From the NCBI GenBank assembly GCA_963640555.1, contig CAVHZB010000003.1, positions 1 to 26,849 of the forward strand: 26,849 bases of DNA, read 5' to 3'. The notes under the pieces were generated by a model. The model made no database searches. It saw only the letters and a program-made list of their open reading frames with translations, and had not been told where the DNA came from. A program made the translations under genes and the position numbers. This document shows, piece by piece, positions 21,941-26,849 of this stretch (the first letter of the stretch is position 1; the number at the start of each line of letters is the position of its first letter). This stretch comes from F23-B02 sp963640555 (GTDB taxonomy: Bacteria > Bacillota > Clostridia > Oscillospirales > Oscillospiraceae).

Positions 21941-22567
21941 CTAATTCTTTGCAAGATGTGCGCGCACGCGCTCGAGCACCATATCCAGCGCTACCTGATT
22001 GTGCCCACCCTCGGGGATGATTATATCCGCCTTGCGCTTGCTCGGCTCGACAAACTGCTCATGCATGGGCTTGACGGTGTTCAGATACTGGTTGACAACG
22101 CTCTCCAGGCTGCGGCCGCGGTCGCGCACATCGCGCACGATGCGCCTGAGTATGCGCACATCGGCATCCGTGTCAACGAATATCTTTATGTCCATCAGAT
22201 CGCACAGCTCCGGACTCTGAAATATCAGCAGCCCTTCGACGATGATAACGCGCGAGGGCTTGACCGTCACGGTCTTTTCGGCGCGGTCGTGGATGGTATA
22301 GTCGTATGTAGGACTGTGGATGGTCTCGCCTGCGCGCAGCTTCTTCAGATCCCTGATGAGGAGCTCGGTGTCGAATGCGTCGGGGTGGTCATAGTTGAGC
22401 TTTGCGCGTTCCTCATAGCTCATTCCGTGGTGGGCTTTGTAGTAGTTATCGTGGTAAATGACGCTGACATTGCCGCCGAAATGCTGCATGATCTTTCTCG
22501 TAATGGTGGTCTTGCCGCTGCCGGTGCCGCCGGCAATGCCGATGACGATTATGCTGTTATCGCTCAT
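21941..22567 (-). CDS. udk: Uridine kinase
   Basis: Phosphorylates uridine and cytidine to the monophosphates in pyrimidine salvage. The 208-residue product is typical. It has the P-loop GIAGGTGSGKTTI (about residues 10-22), the base-binding stretch NYYKAHHGMSYEERAKLNYD with the family's Asp-His pattern, VIIVEGLLIF as Walker B, and RRIVRDVRDRGRS, the arginine-rich lid. The ATG is preceded by GGGAGAG. It is first in the operon with tdk, driven by a likely promoter in the gap shared with prfB. Confidence 0.96.
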   Translation of the reverse strand: MSDNSIIVIGIAGGTGSGKTTITRKIMQHFGGNVSVIYHDNYYKAHHGMSYEERAKLNYDHPDAFDTELLIRDLKKLRAGETIHSPTYDYTIHDRAEKTVTVKPSRVIIVEGLLIFQSPELCDLMDIKIFVDTDADVRILRRIVRDVRDRGRSLESVVNQYLNTVKPMHEQFVEPSKRKADIIIPEGGHNQVALDMVLERVRAHLAKN

Positions 22568-22597
22568 ATCCGCTCTCCCGTATATTTTTTCGCCTAC

Positions 22598-22626
22598 ATC
22601 TTATCACACATGCCCTCCGCTTGCAA
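22598..22626 (-). promoter_or_regulatory. Promoter for udk-tdk
   Basis: On the minus strand, TTGCAA (22621-22626) and TAAGAT (22598-22603) with 17-bp spacing, about 30 bp from the udk ATG. Confidence 0.6.
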
Positions 22627-22673
22627 CAAGCATGACTCGTTTGAACCGCGCAAAATAAAACCGCAGTTTCCGG

Positions 22674-22702
22674 TTTACAATGTGCGCGGATTAATGTATA
22701 AT
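22674..22702 (+). promoter_or_regulatory. Promoter for prfB
   Basis: TTTACA (22674-22679) and a perfect TATAAT (22697-22702) with 17-bp spacing, leaving about 25 nt of leader before the prfB ATG. Confidence 0.85.
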
Positions 22703-22733
22703 ATTACAGCAATTTTGGCTAAGGAATGATAAA

Positions 22734-23840
22734 ATGATAGAGTTTGAAGAGTATAAAGGAAAATTGAACGGCTTGAAGCCGACGCTTGACTCCCTGCGCG
22801 AGGCGCTGCATCTTGAGGCTGCCGAAAAGGAGATCGAGGAGCTGGAGGGTCAGAGCGCACTCGACGGCTTCTGGAACGATGTCGAAAATTCGCAGAAGGT
22901 GCAGAAGCGGCTCAAGCAGCTTAAAAGCAAGGTGGAGAATTACGATAAGCTCTGCTCCGGCTGGGACGATCTGATGACGCTGTGCGAGATGGCTATCGAG
23001 GAGGACGACGACTCCATGCTGCCGGAGCTCCAGAGCGAATACTCCGGGTTTGAAAAAAAGCTCGAGGAGACCCGCCTCGGCACTCTGCTCACGGGTGAGT
23101 ACGACGCCAACAACGCGATCCTCACCTTCCACGCGGGGGCCGGCGGCACCGAGGCGCAGGACTGGACGCAGATGCTCTACCGTATGTACAATATGTGGGC
23201 CGATCGCCACGGCTACACCGTTAAGCTCATGGACTATCTTGACGGCGACGAGGCGGGCATAAAAAGCGCCACGATCATGATAGAGGGCGAAAATGCCTAC
23301 GGCTTTCTGAAAAGCGAGCACGGCATACACCGTCTTGTTCGCATCTCGCCGTTTGACTCGTCCGGCCGCCGCCACACCTCGTTCTCCGCAGTCGAGGTCA
23401 TGCCGGAGATAAGCGACGATAACGAGATCGAGCTGCGCGAGGAGGACATCAAGATGGATGTCTACCGTTCCTCCGGCGCGGGCGGTCAGAAGGTAAATAA
23501 GACCTCGTCGGCGGTTCGCCTGACGCACATCCCCACCGGCATCGTCGTCTCGTCTCAGGTCGAACGGAGCCATTTCCAGAACTTGGAGAACTGCCGCAAC
23601 ATGCTGCGTGCGCGTCTTGCGGAGATAAAGGAGCGCGAGCATCTTGAGAAGATAAGCGACATTAAGGGCGTTCAGCAGAAGATAGAGTGGGGCAGTCAGA
23701 TCCGCTCGTATGTTTTCATGCCGTACACGCTGGCGAAGGATCACCGCACGGGCTTTGAAAACGGCAACATCCAGAATGTCATGGACGGAGATATAGACGG
23801 GTTTATAAATGCCTATCTTGCAATGAAGGCATCCAACTGA
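22734..23840 (+). CDS. prfB: Peptide chain release factor 2, without programmed frameshift
   Basis: RF2 reads UGA and UAA stop codons on the ribosome and triggers peptide release. The 368-residue product is full length. It has an N-terminal helical domain (residues 1-105), HAGAGGTEAQDW, the stop-codon recognition motif SPF in RISPFDSSGRRHTSF, and the GGQ loop SSGAGGQKVNKTSS that enters the peptidyl-transferase centre. In most bacteria the early codons contain a UGA and the gene needs a +1 frameshift. Here the frame is continuous from the ATG through the equivalent region (LREALHLEAAEKE), so that autoregulation is absent. AAGGA lies upstream of the ATG. It has its own promoter and is divergent from udk. 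Confidence 0.96.
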   Translation: MIEFEEYKGKLNGLKPTLDSLREALHLEAAEKEIEELEGQSALDGFWNDVENSQKVQKRLKQLKSKVENYDKLCSGWDDLMTLCEMAIEEDDDSMLPELQSEYSGFEKKLEETRLGTLLTGEYDANNAILTFHAGAGGTEAQDWTQMLYRMYNMWADRHGYTVKLMDYLDGDEAGIKSATIMIEGENAYGFLKSEHGIHRLVRISPFDSSGRRHTSFSAVEVMPEISDDNEIELREEDIKMDVYRSSGAGGQKVNKTSSAVRLTHIPTGIVVSSQVERSHFQNLENCRNMLRARLAEIKEREHLEKISDIKGVQQKIEWGSQIRSYVFMPYTLAKDHRTGFENGNIQNVMDGDIDGFINAYLAMKASN

Positions 23841-24104
23841 TCCTCCGGGCAATCCTTATGCTTTCCATAGTAAATTTTCGATAAAAATAAGAATGATAAC
23901 CGCCGGCGGGACGCTTTTCCACCGGCGGTTCGTTGTCTCGTTTCATGTATTCCTGTCCGATTGCCGCTTGGAAACAATGATCCACATTGATCGTCAGGAC
24001 AAAATAATCTTTGTTATTCCGTTTCCGGCATCTCAAGCTGTCCGTCGATGTCTCTGCAGCCATACAGGCTTCACCCTCTGCGCCGCAATAGACAATGAAT
24101 AAGA
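23841..24104. other. Intergenic region after prfB
   Basis: I find no convincing gene here. The only clear structure is an inverted repeat, AACCGCCGG (23898-23906) with CCGGCGGTT (23922-23930), with a 15-nt loop. It may be a weak prfB terminator, since only scattered T residues follow. An open frame on the minus strand crosses the region and the tRNA gene but has no good ribosome site. Confidence 0.5.
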
Positions 24105-24141
24105 AAAATCCCTCTGAAATCAGCGATTTCAGAGGGATTTT
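24105..24141 (-). terminator. Terminator of the tRNA-Pro gene
   Basis: AAAATCCCTCTGAAATC (24105-24121) pairs perfectly with GATTTCAGAGGGATTTT (24125-24141) around AGC. It starts at the encoded CCA end of the tRNA and ends in T residues on the minus strand. Confidence 0.88.
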
Positions 24142-24216
24142 GGTCCGAGTGACAGGATTCGAACCTGCGGCATCCTGCTCCCAAAGCAGGCGCGCTACCA
24201 GCTGCGCTACACCCGG
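24141..24216 (-). tRNA. tRNA-Pro (anticodon TGG), CCA end encoded
   Basis: The minus-strand sequence folds as a complete 76-nt cloverleaf. The acceptor CCGGGTG pairs with CACTCGG (one G-U). The D-arm is GCGC-AGCTGGTA-GCGC. The anticodon arm is CCTGC-TTTGGGA-GCAGG with anticodon TGG, and the T-arm is GCAGG-TTCGAAT-CCTGT. The discriminator is A and the CCA is in the DNA (24141-24143). It is a single-gene transcript with its own promoter and terminator. Confidence 0.97.
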
Positions 24217-24233
24217 ATGCATCGGCAAGCGCC

Positions 24234-24262
24234 ATTATACCGCATTGCGGCATTTCATGCAA
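24234..24262 (-). promoter_or_regulatory. Promoter for tRNA-Pro
   Basis: On the minus strand, TTGCAT (24257-24262) and a perfect TATAAT (24234-24239) with 17-bp spacing, 17 bp before the tRNA 5' end. Confidence 0.85.
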
Positions 24263-24269
24263 GAGTTTA

Positions 24270-24296
24270 TTAACTTTCCTTTAACTTTCTATTAAC
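24270..24296 (+). repeat. Three direct TTAAC repeats at 11-bp period (PhoP-box-like)
   Basis: TTAAC occurs at 24270-24274, 24281-24285 and 24292-24296, exactly 11 bp apart, with TTTC following the first two copies. One-turn direct repeats of this type are the usual binding pattern of OmpR-family regulators, and TTAACA-like repeats with 11-bp period are the Bacillus PhoP box. The array lies 20 bp upstream of the likely -35 of the 37-codon gene and just upstream of the tRNA promoter on the other strand. Confidence 0.55.
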
Positions 24297-24315
24297 GGTC
24301 GAAATCGGCGGAATA

Positions 24316-24343
24316 TTGTCCGGATTATTCCGTCCTTTATAGA
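24316..24343 (+). promoter_or_regulatory. Likely promoter for micropeptide gene 2
   Basis: TTGTCC (24316-24321) and TATAGA (24338-24343) with 16-bp spacing. The weak -35 would suit an activated promoter with a regulator bound at the upstream repeats. Confidence 0.45.
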
Positions 24344-24354
24344 TGAGGCGGCAA

Positions 24355-24409
24355 GAGACCGAGCCGCGGCACGAAAGTACATGACTATTTCCAAACATGT
24401 ATCGGTCTC
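24355..24409 (+). promoter_or_regulatory. Structured leader of micropeptide gene 2
   Basis: GAGACCGA (24355-24362) and TCGGTCTC (24402-24409) are perfect 8-bp arms. A second perfect stem, TACATG (24378-24383) with CATGTA (24396-24401), stacks directly on the 3' arm, leaving a 15-nt bulge on the 5' side. The ribosome site lies 20 nt further down, outside the structure. It could stabilise the message or act as a regulatory RNA. Confidence 0.5.
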
Positions 24410-24446
24410 AAAGACAATCGTAACAATTAGGAAGGAGCACAAACAA

Positions 24447-24560
24447 ATGTTAAGCGGTATTGCAAGTTTCGTAGCATGGATTCTCGATATGACCGGCGAT
24501 GTCCCCGAAATGGAGTGGTTCGACAGAATCGGTGACTGGCTCGCGGGAAATAAGCTTTAA
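24447..24560 (+). CDS. 37-residue acidic micropeptide, unknown function
   Basis: A short gene judged real from its signals: AGGAAGGAG about 9 nt before the ATG, a structured leader with a likely promoter, and a strong terminator 19 bp after the TAA. The peptide starts MLSGIASFVAWILDMTGD and ends FDRIGDWLAGNKL. It has a hydrophobic first half and an acidic amphipathic second half with Trp residues at 11, 24 and 31, no cysteine and no processing motif. Net charge is about -4. It shares size, gene design and helix-friendly composition with the 35-residue gene at 17275, but homology between them is not evident. The upstream TTAAC repeats suggest control by an OmpR-family regulator. Confidence 0.75.
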   Translation: MLSGIASFVAWILDMTGDVPEMEWFDRIGDWLAGNKL

Positions 24561-24579
24561 TCCATAGCTCTAAATAATC

Positions 24580-24613
24580 ACACCGGCGTTCATGCGAGCG
24601 CCGGTGTTTTTTT
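24580..24613 (+). terminator. Terminator of micropeptide gene 2
   Basis: ACACCGGCG (24580-24588) pairs with CGCCGGTGT (24599-24607) and is followed by a run of seven T. On the minus strand it is not followed by T, so it ends only the plus-strand transcript. Confidence 0.9.
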
Positions 24614-25056
24614 CATTCTTCCGCTTTTTCTTCCTTATCCTCGTCCTTTTTGAACGCAAAGAAGCGCTGACCGAGGTAGTTTAAAACGACGAACAGGCAC
24701 ATGCCCGCGAGCATCGCAACATTTTCCTGTATCGACACCGAAGCGCCGGACAGCACCGCTCTTACAAGCGGCTTTGCCACTCCGTAGGCGATGAGATAGC
24801 ACACGGATATATTTGCGACAAAGCGCCCGACGACCTTCCAGTCGCGTTTTTTATACTCGAAAGTGAAGTACTTATTCAAAAAATAGCTGAGTATGCTTCC
24901 GAAGAAGTAGTTCGACGCGGACGAGAGCCAGTAGCTGAGATGCAGCAAATTATAAAACACGAACATTATCGCCGTGCCGAAGACAGTGTTTATAACGCCG
25001 ACTATGATGAAGCGCAGGAATGTCTTATCCAAAAACTTTGACAGCAGTTTTTTCAT
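24613..25056 (-). CDS. GtrA-family membrane protein
   Basis: A 147-residue protein with four hydrophobic helices (about residues 14-34, 41-60, 78-98 and 112-132). It carries the GtrA family motifs FIIVGVINTVFGTAIMFVFY at the start, SYFLNKYFTF in the second helix region and NYLGQRFFAF before the charged C-terminal tail. GtrA proteins are thought to help move polyprenyl-linked sugars across the membrane for cell-surface glycosylation or teichoic acid decoration. No glycosyltransferase gene is adjacent. AGAGGTG precedes the ATG. It lies 75 bp downstream of typA on the same strand with no clear terminator between, so it may be read from the typA transcript. Confidence 0.9.
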   Translation of the reverse strand: MKKLLSKFLDKTFLRFIIVGVINTVFGTAIMFVFYNLLHLSYWLSSASNYFFGSILSYFLNKYFTFEYKKRDWKVVGRFVANISVCYLIAYGVAKPLVRAVLSGASVSIQENVAMLAGMCLFVVLNYLGQRFFAFKKDEDKEEKAEE

Positions 25057-25131
25057 GGTTCACCTCTGTGTTGCAGATACATTTCCGGACGGCGGACTCG
25101 CCGGGCTCCGGCTCACGCACGGCAAGCCTGC

Positions 25132-26849
25132 TTATCTGTTGCGCATAACGGTCTTCATTCGCAGACCGTGGTCGAGGATGCTCTTGCGCAGACGCAGGTT
25201 CTTGGGAGTCACCTCAAGGAGCTCGTCGTCGGCGAGGAACTCAAGGCATTGCTCAAGACTCATCTGTCTGGGCGGGATAAGGCGCAGCGCCTCGTCCGAG
25301 CCGGAGGCGCGGGTATTCGTAAGGTGCTTTGTGCGGCAGACATTGACCGCGACATCATCCGCCTTCGGGCAAACGCCGACTATCATGCCAGCGTATACCT
25401 TGGTGCCGGGAGTGATGAACATTGCGCCGCGCTCCTGCGCGTTCCAAATGCCGTATGCCACCGCCTCGCCGGTCTCGAATGCGATGAGCGAGCCCGTGTT
25501 GCGGCGTGCGATATCTCCCTTATAGGGCTCGTATTTCTCAAACACGGATGCCATGATGCCCTCGCCCTTGGTGTCGGTCAAAAACTCGTTGCGATAGCCG
25601 AAAAGTCCGCGCGACGGGACAAGATAGCTGAGCTTTACGCGGTTTCCGACCGGTATCATCTCGACAAATTCGCCCTTGCGTGCGCCGAGCTTTTCCATAA
25701 CGGAGCCCATGTAATCCGACGGCACATCGACAACGACGCGCTCTATAGGCTCGCAGACGGCCCCGTCTATCTCCTTGTACAGCACGCGCGGGGGAGATAC
25801 CTGAAACTCATACCCCTCGCGGCGCATGGTCTCGATGAGTATGCTTAGACTCATTTCGCCGCGTCCGGCGACATTGAACGAATCGGTGGCGCCGTCAACA
25901 TCGGTGACGCGCAGGGAAACATCCTTGAGCGTTTCACGGATGAGGCGGTCACGGATCTGGCGCGAGGTGACGAACTTGCCCTCGCGTCCGGCAAACGGGC
26001 TGTCGTTTACCGAGAAGGTCATCTCCAGCGTGGGTGCGGAGATCTTGACAAACGGCAGCGGCTCGGCAAAGCCCTTTGCGCATATCGTATCGCCGATGGT
26101 GACATCGCCGATGCCGCTCATCGCGATTATATTGCCCGCCGAGGCTTCTGTGACGGGCACCTTGCTCAGCCCGTCGAACTCATACAGCGACACAGCCTTT
26201 GCCTTCACGGGCGCATCGTCCAGTGCATGATAGTTGCAGACCTCTATCTCCTGATTCTGCTTTATAATGCCGCGCTCTATGCGTCCTATAGCTATGCGTC
26301 CGACATATTCGTTGTAGTCAACGCTTGAAACGAGCATCTGGAACGGGCTGTCGGTATCCTGCTCCGGCTCGGGGATGTACTCGAGAATGGTGTCAAACAG
26401 CGGCTTGAGGTCCTTGCCCGGCACCTCGGGTGAGTAGCTGGCGGTGCCCTGTCTGCCGGAGCAGAAAAGCATTGGTGAGTCAAGCTGCTCATCGGTAGCG
26501 TCGAGATCCATGAGAAGCTCAAGCACCTCGTCGATGACCTCGTGTATGCGCTGGTCCGGGCGGTCGATCTTGTTGACGACGACAATGACTCTGTGACCGA
26601 GCTCAAGCGCGCGGGAGAGCACGAACCGCGTCTGCGGCATGGGGCCCTCGGCTGCGTCGACGAGCAGGATAACGCCGTTGACCATCTTGAGGATACGCTC
26701 GACCTCGCCTCCGAAGTCGGCGTGACCCGGAGTGTCAACAATGTTTATCTTCGTATCGCCGTACTGCACGGCGGTGTTCTTTGCCATAATGGTTATGCCG
26801 CGCTCGCGCTCAAGGTCGTTGGAGTCCATGACTCGCTCGACTATCTCCT
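25132..26849 (-). CDS. typA: TypA/BipA ribosome-associated GTPase, N-terminus outside the window
   Basis: TypA/BipA is a translational GTPase that binds the 70S ribosome and helps large-subunit assembly and growth under stress. The visible 571 or so codons lack only the first 35-45 residues, including the P-loop. The frame continues to the window edge through EIVERVMDSNDLERERGITI, so the ATG at 26829 is internal, not the start. Seen motifs: switch II DTPGHADFGGEVERIL, NKIDRPDQR (G4), domain II and III elongation-factor-like segments, and the BipA-specific C-terminal region (RGLFGYRNEFLTDTKGEGIM and EVTPKNLRLRKSILD). It ends KTVMRNR. Length and motifs are normal for the family. Confidence 0.97.
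   Translation of the reverse strand, partial: EIVERVMDSNDLERERGITIMAKNTAVQYGDTKINIVDTPGHADFGGEVERILKMVNGVILLVDAAEGPMPQTRFVLSRALELGHRVIVVVNKIDRPDQRIHEVIDEVLELLMDLDATDEQLDSPMLFCSGRQGTASYSPEVPGKDLKPLFDTILEYIPEPEQDTDSPFQMLVSSVDYNEYVGRIAIGRIERGIIKQNQEIEVCNYHALDDAPVKAKAVSLYEFDGLSKVPVTEASAGNIIAMSGIGDVTIGDTICAKGFAEPLPFVKISAPTLEMTFSVNDSPFAGREGKFVTSRQIRDRLIRETLKDVSLRVTDVDGATDSFNVAGRGEMSLSILIETMRREGYEFQVSPPRVLYKEIDGAVCEPIERVVVDVPSDYMGSVMEKLGARKGEFVEMIPVGNRVKLSYLVPSRGLFGYRNEFLTDTKGEGIMASVFEKYEPYKGDIARRNTGSLIAFETGEAVAYGIWNAQERGAMFITPGTKVYAGMIVGVCPKADDVAVNVCRTKHLTNTRASGSDEALRLIPPRQMSLEQCLEFLADDELLEVTPKNLRLRKSILDHGLRMKTVMRNR

Noticed and set aside
22719..23852. Full-length minus-strand frame opposite prfB
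   Set aside because: It mirrors the codon pattern of prfB; prfB has all release factor motifs.
23803..24228. Open frame of 141 codons on the minus strand spanning the prfB end and the tRNA
   Set aside because: Its N-terminal part is the translation of tRNA-Pro and its C-terminal part is antisense to prfB; there is no good ribosome site.
1..26849. CRISPR arrays, prophage genes, IS elements, toxin-antitoxin pairs
   Set aside because: No regularly spaced repeats, integrase, transposase, structural phage gene or recognisable toxin-antitoxin pair was seen on either strand.

Overview
The window looks like chromosome of an anaerobic, endospore-forming Clostridia bacterium, probably a moderately GC-rich gut lineage of the Oscillospiraceae/Ruminococcaceae kind. 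This is inferred from two sporulation genes (spoIIR, spoIID), a 2-hydroxyacyl-CoA dehydratase pair, the MEP isoprenoid gene ispE, Gram-positive style promoters and Shine-Dalgarno sites, and a short intergenic repeat that resembles elements I recall from gut Clostridia. I see no phage, plasmid, IS transposase or CRISPR.

Layout, left to right. (1) 1-2842, minus strand: an ApgM-type phosphoglycerate mutase gene overlaps ispE (ATGA), followed by spoIIR, whose ribosome binding site lies in a strong hairpin; stacked terminators close the block. (2) 2977-4772, plus strand: a membrane-anchored ComEC-like metallo-hydrolase overlapping an EamA transporter, ending in a bidirectional terminator. (3) 4830-9598, minus strand: a nucleoside-type ABC importer (nupQ, nupP, nupO; no binding-protein gene) with a GntR/FadR regulator upstream. 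A 67-nt inverted-repeat element with a U-tract lies between regulator and importer. (4) 9722-11882: spoIID (minus) divergent from an unknown eight-helix membrane protein. (5) 11998-16044 and on to 17037: two dehydratase subunits (minus) back to back with a plus-strand operon of a C_GCAxxG_C_C redox protein, an OmpR-type response regulator and a BceS-like histidine kinase. Two near-consensus promoters face away from each other in the gap. (6) 17061-17382: a MITE-like repeat, then a 35-codon micropeptide gene with its own terminator. (7) 17496-19964, minus strand: birA (TTG start), a proline-rich anchored protein and a YkvI-family transporter. (8) 20095-21312, plus strand: a PAP2 phosphatase and a small exported protein. 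(9) 21354-23840: tdk-udk (minus) divergent from prfB (plus). (10) 24105-26849: tRNA-Pro, a 37-codon micropeptide gene preceded by three 11-bp-spaced TTAAC repeats, gtrA, and typA running off the right edge.

The most interesting material is in the small genes and leaders. Two stand-alone, well-initiated, individually terminated micropeptides have inverted-repeat leaders, and one has PhoP-box-like spacing upstream. Also notable are a redox protein plus two-component operon divergent from an orphan dehydratase, and an uncharacterised structured element in front of the nucleoside importer. prfB reads straight through without the usual programmed frameshift.
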